Under the pieces are notes generated by a model. It saw nothing but the letters and a program-made list of their open reading frames with translations. It searched no databases and had not been told where the DNA came from. DNA of 64,000 nucleotides from Limonium bicolor (lineage: Eukaryota; Streptophyta; Magnoliopsida; Caryophyllales; Plumbaginaceae). Made by a program: the position numbers and the translations under genes. Location of the stretch: NCBI GenBank assembly GCA_023374045.1, contig CM041780.1:172241339-172305338 (forward strand). Reading direction: 5' to 3'. Below, piece after piece: positions 46,301 through 59,895 of this stretch. The number at the start of each line of letters is the position of its first letter. The first letter of the stretch is position 1.

Positions 46301-47977
46301 ATGGCTCTTAGGCCCTTAAATTGCATAAACCTTAAACACCGAATTTCCCACATAAATAATGCCTTTGACCTGCAAATACACCCAGCAATACATATGCCCT
46401 TAATAAACTCCTTGAGAGCATTTTACTAGCTCATTTGCCATTGGCTCTTTAGGTATTTTATTAAGCAAATCAAGCTCATTTTCCTAAGGCATTTAAACTA
46501 CATTGAGATAGCTTGTTTACCTCTTTTTCCTCACAAACTTCTTTCTTTTTTCCTTGTAAAACCGGTAAGGTATTTCATTCCTTGTCAAGTTCTATACATT
46601 GTACAAACAACATAATGAGTATTCAAGCTTTAAGCTTCATCTCATTGTAAACCCTAGATTTACATTGTTTCAAAAACATTAATGTACTTGTTTTACCTTG
46701 ATCTTTGAAGAGGGTTTGAATATCTATGAAGAGAGGACTCCACCTAGTCCATAAGAGATTGGAATGAAGCTTGAACAAAGTCACACAAAGAGCTCCATCA
46801 ATGAGTATTTTCGGTCAACAACAAAACATGGAGGAAACTTGATTTTTCTTTGAGATTCCTTACCTAGAAGCAAGGAGATCAATAATATGTGGAAAGACAA
46901 GCTCAAGCTCCTTCAATGGTGGAACTCCATGGCACCGAAATGGGGCTTTTGAAGTTTTGAGAAGATAGAAATGAAGAGCTTGATGAGAGGAAGAGAATGG
47001 TGGTGTTTGTTTTTGATTTGGATAAGTGAGCTAGATTTTACAAGAGATCAAAGGTGGACTTCCATGGTGGTGGTGCTGTATTACCGTGAGAGAACAGCAA
47101 GAAGGGAGGAAGAAGAAGTTGGAACCGTGTGAAATGTAGAAGGAATGAGAGAAATGAGATAGTTTGCTTTTTAGAAGATATTTGTGTTTATAAAGCAAAT
47201 AGTAACTATATTAGTCATCTTTATTTCTTTAACAAGTTAACAAGTGAGTGGTGAGTCACCACACTTAAGAAACCGGCCCCCTTTATTATAATGAGGGTGT
47301 TTTAGTCTTTATTTGTCAATTTAATTACTTATGATAACATATGTTACAAACTAGCTTATAAAAATCACTATTCACAAAACAAGGCACATAGAAGTGAAAT
47401 TTTGATTTCCCATTGATATAGCCACCAAAATGTGATACTATATACACATGTTAATTAAAGAGTAATGATGGACATTTAGCCATTCAAAACTCATTTACAA
47501 GACAATTTTTCAAAAACGTGCTTTAAAACTCCTTAAAGCACTTTTTGTGTTTTAACTTGTTTTCAAGCTTGGTTTTCTTTGGTAATTGACTTAATATGTT
47601 CATTAACATATTTATAAGGTATAGGTATGACCATTAGGTCTTATACAAATTTATCCCAAGCTTAGAGCACATTTTTGCTCATATTGACTTTAAGGTATTT
47701 TCTTGTGTTTTTTTTGGTTTAACTGTCCACCAAGGTTTCCTAAGGACTTATTTAGCCTTATTAAATCATAATTAAATGTTATTAAGTCTTGGTAGGCTCT
47801 TTGGGTCCTAACCAAGTTCACTCATAGCTTAGAGCATGTTTTTGCTCATACCGTGTCTTAGTGCTTTATTGCATTTACTATGGTTTAAATTGTTCACTGA
47901 TGTTTCTAAGGCACTTTTTAGCCTTTATATAACCTAGTTTGATATTTAAACCACATATCAAGGTTTGGGGTATTTCA
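43344..47977 (-). repeat. 3' LTR of element C
   Basis: 4634 bp; on the plus strand TGTAACACCCC to GGGGTATTTCA. Nearly identical to 52805-57433 apart from scattered small indels. Contains the palindrome GCCCCCAAGGGGC (43727-43739) and a hairpin array (45247-45565). Open frames inside are repeat- or chance-derived. Confidence 0.95.
45247..45565 (-). repeat. GACCGACCTTG/CAAGTTCGGTC hairpin array in C 3' LTR
   Basis: About five units, each CCGACCGAACTTG - few bases - CAAGTTCGGTC - TTCGGTCGGTTCCAGAAAC, spaced roughly 60-75 bp. The flank ATTCCAGAAAC is shared between units. Confidence 0.88.
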
Positions 47978-50900
47978 ATCTACCCCCCTTAAAAGAACTT
48001 CGTCCTCAAAGTTTACACTTCCCTCACATCTTGGTTTAGAATACGGGGATTACTTATAGAGATAAAACTTCCTAACCAAACACACTTTACATCACAACCT
48101 CGGACTTAATGGTCCGGGCAACACATTCACATCCACACATAACACAACATATTCACATGATAACCTCGGACTCAATGGTCCGGGTATCTTAACAACACTT
48201 ACACATACATAACAACCCCTTTGACTCACTGGTCTTGGGTAACATTACAACATTAGACACATAGGTCCTGATAACATAACAGTCTTTAGACACATAGGTC
48301 TATGCAACACAACACATTTAGACTCATAGGTCTTGATAGCATACACTTTAGGAAATCCAAGTCAAACACACATTTATTACACATACCACACACATGTCAT
48401 AGCATGTATAGCAATCAAAAATTTTTGATATACACTGTGATCCCGCAGAACCCGGTCGCGATGGACACCTTCCGTCCCCGTGTCTTGGGAGATCAAAACA
48501 ATCACTTAAGTTTAAAATTCTCCTTGTGAGGTTAAGTAAGAGAACTTTAACTATGTAAAGTATCTATCGACGTTTTATAAATACCAATTCAAAATCCTTT
48601 TTGAAAACACACACAACTCCAAGTCCAACTTATGCTCTTTGCTTCTTTTCTTAGCGTGATTATTTGTGACCACTTATAGGGAGTTTCAAGAGTCATCCAA
48701 CCCTGATGTGATCAGCATCATTGTTGAACTATCCTTCCACTCCAATTTGTGTTCGGCTTCCCTTGATCACATGCAAATCAAGTTCCACCTCCCACTTCAT
48801 TTTCAAGCATTAATTGAATCACTCATTTCCAATTTTCTATCTTTTAAATCATTCTAGCCATGAACATAACATCTCCAAGGGATAGAACTCCGTCTATCAG
48901 TTACCTCCACTCACTTTAATCCTGTTGCCTAGGGAATCTTATTCTCACTAGGTTCTATGTCGGTATCATGCCCTTTCTTGAATCACTATGTAGTATATAT
49001 ATACACATATATTTTATCAAAATACAACACACAATTTCACATTTATACACTGTCGGGGTTTGTTCCCCAGGGAGTTTCTCTACTCCCACACTTGTACTAT
49101 CACTCACAACTGTTAATAAATCAACACACTTATCACAATGGTATTCGCACTTCTGTGCGCAATTACCACAATTAAACCATGAATGAATGTGTATGTTTAC
49201 GTAACACACACCAATCATCAAAACAATAATTTTGTGCTATGCACAATATAAGTCACATACACTACGTACACTTGTACGGTAATATACACTAAGTGGTTTT
49301 GCGCTGTACCCCCCTTAAAAGGGATTACGCCCACGTAATCAATCACTAAACATTGGCTTAAAATGTTCTGCCGTCGTGAAGTGTTTAACTTCCACGCGGT
49401 CTATTATACAAGGATTCTGATTAGAGATCTTAACATATTGGCGGTTTAGTTCCTAAACCAAGAATTCTCATTGGAGTTTGTTTAAACTCTTAGTGGTTTC
49501 GATTCTGGCCTGTTAGGCTTCTAGGCGTTAATAATTAGCCATTCACTCGTGTTCACCATGTACATTCAACACTGAATCACTGGTCACCCACTAGTTTCTG
49601 CTGCGAACACTAATAATTGTAGAGCTTAATTGCTTCATTTGTTATTCTTACTGTTGTACATCCCCAATTGTCACCTTCATCTTGGTGACAATGGTTTCTC
49701 AACCGACGCGTGGTACTCTCTTACCGTTAGCGAATTCGTGAGTATAACTTCTATCCACTTCCATAATAATTTATGTGTATACAGCTATGTATTTCACAAT
49801 GATTGACTTGTTCCCTTCCGACTTACTGTCGGTTGAGATTGAGCTACCTAGTGTTTGTAGTGCTCTCTCAGATATTTACAATATTTGGGTATATTCCATA
49901 CCGATATTTGGCAGTTAGTGTTACTGTAGTCACTTACTGTTAATCATGTCTCCACATTTGGTTTTGTACAGAACTTTTTTTATTGGTGCGGCCTGCATTT
50001 CCTATGCATCGGCCATTATAACATTATTGCTCCACAATAACATGTTTCCATTCCTAGCTATCCCACTCGATCATTACTGCGCAGTGCAATACCAAAACAC
50101 TCAGTCATACAAAGTGCGAGGTGTAAACTCTTGACAGTAAATCTCTTATGCGATTCGCCATGGAATTCACACTGGTTCTCATAACATAGTACCTACCATG
50201 GCTTATTGCACCAGTCTATTTAACATCAACCTTGCATCTCACGAGTTAATCATAACTCTTATCTGCTAATGATCGTTTAACAAGACTTATACAACGGTCG
50301 CTTACTGAGCACCGTGCTATTGTATAACATAACACTAACTTGCATGGTTTTACGTCACATTAACTTCCACACCCATACTATATTATGGTTCATCATTCAT
50401 GGATGACTACCGAATGCTCCTTGAAATCGATCATTCGAGTCACAAGCCGGCATTATTCAGCTCGGTGCTTCACTGTATACACACATACTACTAAGCTAAT
50501 TGCTCTCTTTCAATAGTAACATCGTCCATCCTTAAAATATTTCTTGACTGATTCACATAAACTACCCGCATGCGGTCTCACAATATCGAGAGGTATCCCC
50601 ACTTAATGCAGTGGTTCGTTCTCCACTCTATTGCCCCCACCTTATATAACATAAACTTTTGCTGTCAACCTAATTTTCATAACACATGTTGCTTGTGGCT
50701 TACAGGCCTTATTGCCTTGAGCTGCGCTCGTTGTAGGCTGTCCACATACATGTACTTCTTTGTACAGCATTACATAGTTTGGATATCATATCGAGCTCCA
50801 TGACAAGGTCGTTACATTACGTTTCCTTTCATGGGATGCCCCTTAGGTTTGTCAGTCCGTCTCCTGACAACTTATGTCTAAACTGGGTGTTAGTTTCAAT

Positions 50901-52804
50901 CCTTGTGTTTCTGTCATGCATTTCATTCAACAATTGTTGATGCGAACACCCTTCAAGGATTGCTCCTTGGTGTTGTTAAGTTATGCCTTTACATCTAGTT
51001 CACACTTATTGGTACATTCCGTTAGCCACGCCGTTTGCGTTCTTAACTGGCTTATTATCTCCTTCTGTGAAGATCAACATTTCCCGGTAGTGTAGGTACT
51101 TATTCCGGATGTTTCATCCCGTTCATTGCACATTAATGTGTCCACATTGGGCATCTGCCTTGCCATGCACAGGCTGGGTCTCCGTTCCAGCCATCATGTT
51201 TATCCCTGAGGATCCTTAAGTCATATAAGATGTCTTTACATTCAGTTAGTGCACTTCGCACCTCCTGACTCTTAAACATTTCCTTGAAAGGAATTCACTA
51301 ATTCCTTTAGTCTCGTTAACTTAACTGAGTTCCTTAACTTCAACCATTCATGGTAATCCTTAGTTCTTGTTTGACTTATACTGCTGACCATAGGCGGAGT
51401 CGACTACTTCCCGTGGTTCGGACTCCACTCGTATACATATGTGGGGTACCATACTGATACATTGCTACTTACCCAACTAACCCATAAGTAGGTCTGTCAG
51501 GCCCACAAGCTCCTATCGGAGTGCGGTCGTCCCACAATTTGGTTGGTACACTCGTAGTGTCCGTCACACGCCTAGGTGAAGCATTCTGTTGTCAACTCCC
51601 TTATATTGTCTCGTGACAATATTCATTCCATGCTTCCCGAACTTAATCGAGGGAAAGTTTATCCACTGTTGTATCTTTATCAACTGCCCTTGGTTTTACT
51701 GGTTTGGTTTAAAAGAAGGTTGGAAAGAAGTGTTGGTTTGAAAGTAAATCTGGTTTTAAAAGAAAGAGTTTGGATAAATCTGGGTTTGAAAGAAAATTTT
51801 CATGGTTTCACAACATCTTCTTACCTTAACCATGTCTAGCTTCTTGCTGACTGGTATACTTACAATTACAGGGGTTAGGCTAACAGGCCTTTCCACTGTT
51901 ATGTCAATCACATTTAACTTTCTAGTACTTTACCAAGTACTTTGTAGTGGTTATAAATTTCTCGAACAGCCCTGTTTTAGCAGCACTTGCTATGGCAAGT
52001 GCGCCATGCTAACTGGCTATTGGTTTAACACATACCGGTTGTGGTATTGTCTTTACCCGCACTGTCATCAGTGGCCTTGTTGGCCCTCACTTGATCTTAC
52101 AGTCTTGATAATAACTCCTCTAGGTGACTTCTCACTGTCTTCACATGACGATCATCAACTAGGGTGTTTCCCATACTGGGAGACCCCTTTTCCTTAGTAT
52201 TGTATTCTCTTTGTAGCTCGTTCCACATATTTGGGCACTACGTTGTAGTTCCCTTGTCGGTTGGTATACCGTTGGTGTATTATTTATCAACTGTGGTTCC
52301 GTAGACACTCGTCTCGGGTTTCATTAATCCACTTCTTACCTGTTGTACGGTTGGTGCGTTGCAAGTTGGTTATTCTCGACTGCTTAGCATGTCGACCCAG
52401 GTTGCCGGAAATTCTATTCTTCTATACACTGATTCTTCACTCTTCGCTATGAAATGCGGTTAACACTTGTTTAGATGGGAACCGTCTCCGGGATTCCCAG
52501 TTTTCGGGATCTACCGTATGACTGGTTCTCCGTACCCTAAAGGTATTTAATAACAGCCAGATCGGGTTTTCCCGAGTAAGAGTGGACTTTCATCTCTCTG
52601 GCATTGTTTTCCAAGTTATAAAACAGGGATTGTGGAGGGCGGGAAGGATATAGTAGGTTTCCAGTATTCACTGGTAATACCTAACTAGCGTATCTCTCAC
52701 GCTATCACTCAACCCTCAACCCAAAGTACTTAAATCCTAACTCGGTACTTCCTAAGCTCGGTAATTCAGTCATCAGAGCGATACTTCGCTCTGATACCAC
52801 TTTT
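47978..52804 (-). other. Internal region of element C, non-coding
   Basis: 4.8 kb. On the minus strand it starts with the primer site and ends with the purine tract AAGGGGGG (complement at 47983-47990). No protein domain is visible in any frame; the longest frames are short and unsupported. AT-rich with small repeats such as GGTTTGAAAG... near 51690-51800. I call it a large retrotransposon derivative whose proteins come from elsewhere. Confidence 0.85.
52788..52799 (-). other. Primer binding site of element C (initiator Met tRNA)
   Basis: GCTCTGATACCA on the plus strand is the complement of TGGTATCAGAGC; it lies five bases from the LTR end. Confidence 0.92.
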
Positions 52805-55800
52805 TGTAACACCCCATCCAACAACAAACACATAATAACAATCTGCAGCGGAATACACACCTCAACAAATAACTTAACTCGTTGGTGTTACACGCCGTTA
52901 ACCACCCACGTGGCTAACAAGGCTAATACATATACATTGTACCGGTCTGAAGGGCTAAATTCCCGAGCAACTACACATTACTATCCCTTTCCATTAACAA
53001 CAACAACAACATGCTCCTTTCAACTATACCGAGTATTTATAAACTGATGCCGATAACAATTTCGGTCTTACTACCCTACTGTGTATATACACTTAAATGA
53101 ATACCCATGTACAATGTCTACCCCGTCCTACTCTCGAACGGCTTCCAGCTCCTGGTACCTGAAATAGGAAAAGAAAAGAAAGGGTGGCCCCCAAGGGGCT
53201 CAGCACCTTTGCTGGTATGGTAATCCCGCAGCCCACATGCTACCGGGCCACGCTCAACTAATTGTCGTCTTAGCATGCGGTTGATTATATTTAAATCATG
53301 CATGTAACAGTAAACACACAACACATAACATTTCGCCTCAACGGGCTCAACAACTGATAATATATCCTTACTTAATAAGTCACTCATGGTATTCATTATC
53401 CCTAGAGTGTTCCTCCTCTAATGGAGCTACTTCCTTAATAGACGACACTTACCCTTAAGTCGGGTTATCCTTAAACGCCTCTTTTCTCAAACTGGGATTC
53501 ATATCCATGATCCACCTACTCCACATTTGACAACATATAACATACACTACATAACAACACATAACAACACTTTGCACTCTTCCACATGCACAACATAACA
53601 CCGCAATAGATATTGCATCACAACAAAATACATAACATAACGGGAATGGTTCTCTAGGAACCGACCCAAACATTGTTTATACACTGGTGAGCCTAGAGAA
53701 TGTTGCCAGTCTCATGATAAGCTCGTTATACAATAGCAACAACACTCATTACCGTCCTAATAGTCGGACGAGTAACTTAAGTTAAGGCGGTTCGGGTTTG
53801 GAGGCCTGACACACCACACAACACATGTTCCCCCTAAACCGATCATAAGTCAGAATAGCTAAGCTTTGGAATAAGCTAATGGGAGATCATAACCCGTGAG
53901 GGAAACAACCATAACAAAGAGAAGGGTAAGGCTAAGAAGGATACCCTCTCCCAAACAACGCGCGACCGGCCAAACCGGATTCCTCACCACTGTTAGTACA
54001 TAATTACTTTAGGTATTAGTTAGAACCCCACTATGGAGTCTATCACAACTACACACCATATAGTGTTACAACTGGGTTAGACACACAAGGGAGATCCCTA
54101 CATTCACATACACGTATCACACCTTTAACACACGCATAGCCGTGGTTAGTACGTCCCATGGTTTGGGTCGTTTACTCCGAATACCGAACTCTCATGTGAT
54201 CCTAGACTCAGTTAACTAAGGTTAACACTTCCAAGGTTAAATGGTATCGGAGTTGTATACGCCACATAAATGAATTACTGTAAACTCATTACATGTTTTA
54301 TCTTACAACGTGGCAAACATACAGAAAAACACATTGGCATACAAGCCGGTGTAATCCGGTAGGACACAGGTTGCAAGAAAACCATACCTGTCCGGAGTCC
54401 ACTTTACCACGTCCACTTATGTTCCTCGAGCAATTCTCGAACAACTGATAACATTACATGTACTTTTATTAACATTGGGGTAACATGTTTGTTTAATGTC
54501 TAATGCTTATAACTTTCTCCCCGCTAACTTAGTTACATAACTTAACATTTTTAACTTGTTTTACTCTCACATTTTAATACAACTTTTCACCCACTTAATT
54601 GTCATTAAAACTCACCTAACATGTCCTTAACAACCTTATAACATCATTACCTATCAATCCCCATCATTATTATCATTTTATAACCATAAACAACATTTTG
54701 GTCCGACCGACCTTACCGACCGAACTTGTCCAAGTTCGGTCCATTCCAGAACACATTTCCGTCAAAATTTTCTACTCCGACCGACCTTGTAAGTTCGGTC
54801 GCATGTTCGGTCTATTCCCGAGACTTTCTTCCCCTTTGAAAATTTAGCCCGACCGAACTTGCCAAGTCCGGTCCTATGTTCGGTCGGTTCCAGAAACTTA
54901 ATCCGTACACAAAATACAAGCCCGACCGACCTTGCAAGTCCGGTCCCCCAAGGTCGGTCCATTCCAGAAACTCCTTCACGGCAGTGTAAACTGAGCTCGA
55001 CCGACCTTGACAAGTTCGGTCGCAAGGTCGGTCGGCTCCAGACCTTTGTTTTCCATTGCCATTTAACTCCAAACTTCACCTCATATATCCTAATATGTCC
55101 TAACCTCATTTGGGCACTTCAAACACATCTTTAGCCATGTACTAAACTCTTTAAATCACACACCAAAACCATTTTATCATTCACAAATTTCTTACAAAAT
55201 TCCTAGCACTTGGAATGTCTTCTCCTTAAGATTTCTAAGTGGTATTTCACCAATAATGACCACTACACCAAGGTGTTTCCTCTACACCTTAACATCATCT
55301 CCCAACTTCTTTTCTTACTAACTAAATCTCCTTTTTGACATCTTACCTAAACATCATTCCTTCCTTGTACATCAACATTCCTAAACCTTAAACAAGCTTC
55401 TCCATGACTTTAATACATTCTCAAAAACACAATTGAATTCCTAGAACTTCCAAGATAACACCTAAATCCTTGCATCACTCTAAATCACCTTAATACATGT
55501 TTTCTTCCCAAGTAAAACATTTGTTCACCTTTAACACTTCCTAGTTCACCAAAACTTACTTAAAACACTTAGAATTCTTACACATTTTCCAAATTTGGCC
55601 ATAGCTCTTGTATTACTCACATCCAAACACTTAGGTTTTTACCTTATTTCATTCAAGAACACCTAAAATCCATCAAACCATTTTATACACAAACTTCACC
55701 ATTTAGCACTACATCACAATATAGTGCATAACTTAAATTGCTTGGCACTTAGGCCCTTAAATAACATGGCTCTTAGGCCCTTAAATTGCATAAACCTTAA

Positions 55801-57433
55801 ACACCGAATTTCCCACATAAATAATGCCTTTGACCTGCAAATACACCCAGCAATACATATGCCCTTAATAAACTCCTTGAGAGCATTTTACTAGCTCATT
55901 TGCCATTGGCTCTTTAGGTATTTTATTAAGCAAATCAAGCTCATTTTCCTAAGGCATTTAAACTACATTGAGATAGCTTGTTTACCTCTTTTTCCTCACA
56001 AACTTCTTTCTTGTTTCCTTATAAAACCGGTAAGGTATTTGATTCCTTGTCAAGTTCTATACATTGTACAAACAACATAATGAGTATTCAAGCTTTAAGC
56101 TTCATCTCATTGTAAACCCTAGATTTACATTGTTTCAAAAACATTAATGTACTTGTTTTACCTTGATCTTTGAAGAGGGTTTGAATATCTATGAAGAGAG
56201 GACTCCACCTAGTCCATAAGAGATTGGAATGAAGCTAGAACAAAGTCACACAAAGAGCTCCAACAATGAGTATTTTCGGTCAACAGCAAAACATGGAGGA
56301 AACTTGATTTTTCTTTGAGATTCCTTACCTAGAAGCAAGGAGATCAATAATATGTGGAAAGACAAGCTCAAGCTCCTTCAATGGTGGAACTCCATGGCAC
56401 CGAAATGGGCTTTTGAAGTTTTGAGAAGAAAAGAAGAGCTTGATGAGAGGAAGAGAATGGTGGTGTTTGTTTTTTGATTTGGATAAGTGAGCTAGATTTT
56501 ACAAGAGATCAAAGGTGGACTTCCATGGTGGTGGTGTTGTATTACCGTGAGAGAACAGCAAGAAGGGAGGAAGAAGAAGTTGGAACCGTGTGAAATGGAG
56601 AAGAATGAGAGAAATGAGATAAGTTTGCTTTTTAGAAGATATTTTGTTTTAAAGCAAATAGTAACTATATTAGTCATCTTTATTTCTTTAACAAGTTAAC
56701 AAGTGAGTGGTGAGTCACCACACTTAAGAAACCGGCCCCCTTTATTATAATGAGGGTGTTTTAGTCTTTATTTGTCAATTTAATTACTTATGATAACTAT
56801 GTTACAAACTAGCTTATAAAAATCACTATTCACAAAACAAGGCACATAGAAGTGAAATTTTTGATTTCCCATTGATATAGCCACCCAAATGTGATACTAT
56901 ATAGTACACATGTTAATTAAAGAGTATGATGGACATTTAGCCATTCAAAACTCATTTACAAGACAATTTTTCAAAACGTGCTTTAAGACTCCTTAAAGCA
57001 CTTTTTGTGTTTAACTTGTTTTCAAGCTTGGTTTTCTTTGGTAATTGACTTAATATGTCATTAACATATTTATAAGGTATAGGTATGACCATTAGGTCTT
57101 ATACAAATTTATCCCAAGCTTAGAGCACATTTTTGCTCATATTGACTTTAAGGTATTTTCTTGTGTTTTATTGGTTTAACTGTCCACCAAGGTTTCCTAA
57201 GGACTTATTTAGCCTTATTAAATCATAATTAAATGTTATTAAGTCTTGGTAGGCTCTTTGGGTCCTAACCAAGTTCACTCATAGCTTAGAGCATGTTTTT
57301 GCTCATACCGTGTCTTAGTGCTTTATTGCATTTACTATGGTTTAAATTGTTCACTGATGTTTCTAAGGCAATTTTTAGCCTTTATATACCTAGTTTGATA
57401 TTTAAACCACATATCAAGGTTTGGGGTATTTCA
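52805..57433 (-). repeat. Second LTR of element C (5' LTR of the complete unit)
   Basis: 4629 bp, plus-strand TGTAACACCCC to GGGGTATTTCA. Palindrome GCCCCCAAGGGGC at 53187-53199; hairpin array at 54700-55035. Confidence 0.95.
54700..55035 (-). repeat. GACCGACCTTG/CAAGTTCGGTC hairpin array in C 5' LTR
   Basis: Copy of the array at 45247-45565 with small differences; some palindrome arms are better matched here (GACCGACCTTG...AAGGTCGGTC). Confidence 0.88.
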
Positions 57434-59895
57434 ATCTACCCCCCTTAAAAGAACTTCGTCCTCAAAGTTTACACTTCCCTCACATCTTGGTTTAGAATAC
57501 GGGGATTACTTATAGAGATAAAACTTCCCTTACCAAACACACTTTACATCACAACCTCGGACTTAATGGTCCGGGCAACACATTCACATCCACACATAAC
57601 ACAATATTCACATGATACCTCGGACTCAATGGTCCGGGTATCTTAACAACACTTACACATACATAACAACCCCTTTGACTCACTGGTCTTGGGTAACATT
57701 ACAACATTAGACACATAGGTCCTGATAACATAACAGTCTTTAGACACATAGGTCTATGCAACACAACACATTTAGACTCATAGGTCTTGATAGCATACAC
57801 TTTAGGAAATCCAAGTCAAACAACATTTATTACACATACCACACAACATGTCATAGCATGTATTGCAATCAAAAATATTTTTGATATACACTGTGATCCC
57901 GCAGAACCCGGTCGCGATGGACACCTTCCGTCCCCGTGTCTTTGGGAGATCAAAACAATCACTTAAGTTTAAAATTTTCCTTGTGAGGTTAAGTAAGAGA
58001 ACTTTAACTATGTAAAGTATCTATCGACGTTTTATAAATACCAATTCAAAATCCTTTTTGAAAACACACACAACTCCAAGTCCAACTTATGCTCTTTGCT
58101 TCTTTTCTTAGCGTGGTTATTTGTGACCACTTATAGGGAGTTTCAAGAGTCATCCAACCCTGATGTGATCAGCATCAGTGTTGAACTATCCTTCCACTCC
58201 AATTTGTGTTCGGCTTCCCTTGATCACATGCAAATCAAGTTCCACCTCCCACTTCATTTTCAAGCATTAATTGAATCACTCATTTCCAATTTTCTATCTT
58301 TTAAATCATTCTAGCCATGAACATAACATCTCCAAGGGATAGAACTCCGTCTATCAGTTACCTCCACTCACTTTAATCCTGTTGCCTAGGGAATCTTATT
58401 CTCACTAGGTTCTATGTCGGTATCATGCCCTTTCTTGAATCACTATATAGTATATATACACATATATTTTATCAAAATACAACACACAATTTCTCATACA
58501 CTGTCGGGGTTTGTTCCCCCGGGAGTTTCTCTACTCCCCACACTTGTACTATCACTCACAACTGTTAATAAATCAACACACTTATCACAATGGTATTCGC
58601 ATCTTCTGTGCGCAATTACCACAATTAAACCATGAATGAATGTGTATGTTTACGTAACACACACACCAATCATCAAAACAATAATTTTGTGCTATGCACA
58701 ATATAAGTCACATACACTACGTACACTTGTACGGTAATATACACTAAGTGGTTTTGCGCTGTACCCCCCTTAAAAGGGATTACGCCCACGTAATCAATCA
58801 CTAAACATTGGCTTAAAATGTTCTGCCGTCGTGAAGTGTTTTAACTTCCACGCGGTCTATTATACAATGGATTCTGATTAGAGGATCTTAACCATATTGG
58901 CGGTTTAGTTCCTAAACCAAGAATTCTCATTGGAGTTTGTTTAAACTCTTAGTTGGTTTCGATTCTGGCCTGTTAGGCTTCTAGGCGTTAATAATTAGCC
59001 ATTCACTCGTGTTCACCATGTACATTCAACACTTGAATCACTGGCTCACTAGTTTCTGCGGCGAAACTCTAATAATTGTAGAGCTTAATTGCTTCATTTG
59101 TTATTCTTATTGTATTGTACATCCCCAATTGTCACCTTCATCTTGGTGACAATGGTTTCTCAACCGACGCGTGGTATCTCTTACCGTTAGCGAATTCGGT
59201 GAGTTATAAACTTTCTATCCACTTCCATAATAATTTACTGTGTATACAGCTGTGTATTTCACAATGATTGACTTGTTCCCTTCCGACTTACTGTCGGTTG
59301 AGATTGAGCTACTACCTAGTGTGTAGTGATCTCTCAGCTATTTACAATATTTGGGGTATATTCCATACCGATATTTGGCAGTTGTAGTTTACTGTAGTCA
59401 CTTACTGTTAATCATGTCTCCACATTTGGTTTTGTACAAGTACTTTTATTGGTGCGGCCTTGCATTTCCTATGCATCGGCCATTATAACATTATTGCTCC
59501 ACAATTAACATTTTCCAATTCCTAGCTATCCCACTCGATCATTACTGGCAAGTGCAATACCAAAACACTCAGTCATACAGAGTGCAGAGTGTAAACTCTT
59601 GACAGTAAATCTCTTATCGATCGCCATGGAATTCACACTGAGTTCCTCATCACTAGTACCTACCACTGGCTTATTGCCCAGTCTATTTAACATCACTTAC
59701 CTTGCATCTCCACTGAGTTTAACTCATAACTGGTCTTATCTGCTACATTATCGTTTAACAATACTTATACAACGGTCGCTTACTGCGCACCGTGCTTATT
59801 GTATAACATAACACTAACTTGCATGGTATTTACTGTCACATTAACTTCCACACCCATACTTATATTATGGTTCATCATTCATCTGGATGACTACC
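57434..59895 (-). other. Second, partial internal region of element C
   Basis: Begins with the same purine tract (complement 57439-57446) and runs parallel to 47978-50415 with frequent single-base indels. It is cut at 59896 by element D; the target there would be CTACC (59891-59895). Non-coding. Confidence 0.9.

Larger units (their letters stand above)
43344..59895 (-). mobile_element. Element C: tandem LTR-internal-LTR-internal non-coding retrotransposon derivative
   Basis: Read on the minus strand it has a complete unit (5' LTR 52805-57433, primer site 52788-52799, internal region, purine tract, 3' LTR 43344-47977), and a second internal region (57434-59895) joined to the outside of the 5' LTR. 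The second internal matches the first from its purine-tract end, so at least three LTRs shared two internals. No gag or pol is present in either. Left target site probably ACAAA (43339-43343); the right copy is outside the window. Confidence 0.88.
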
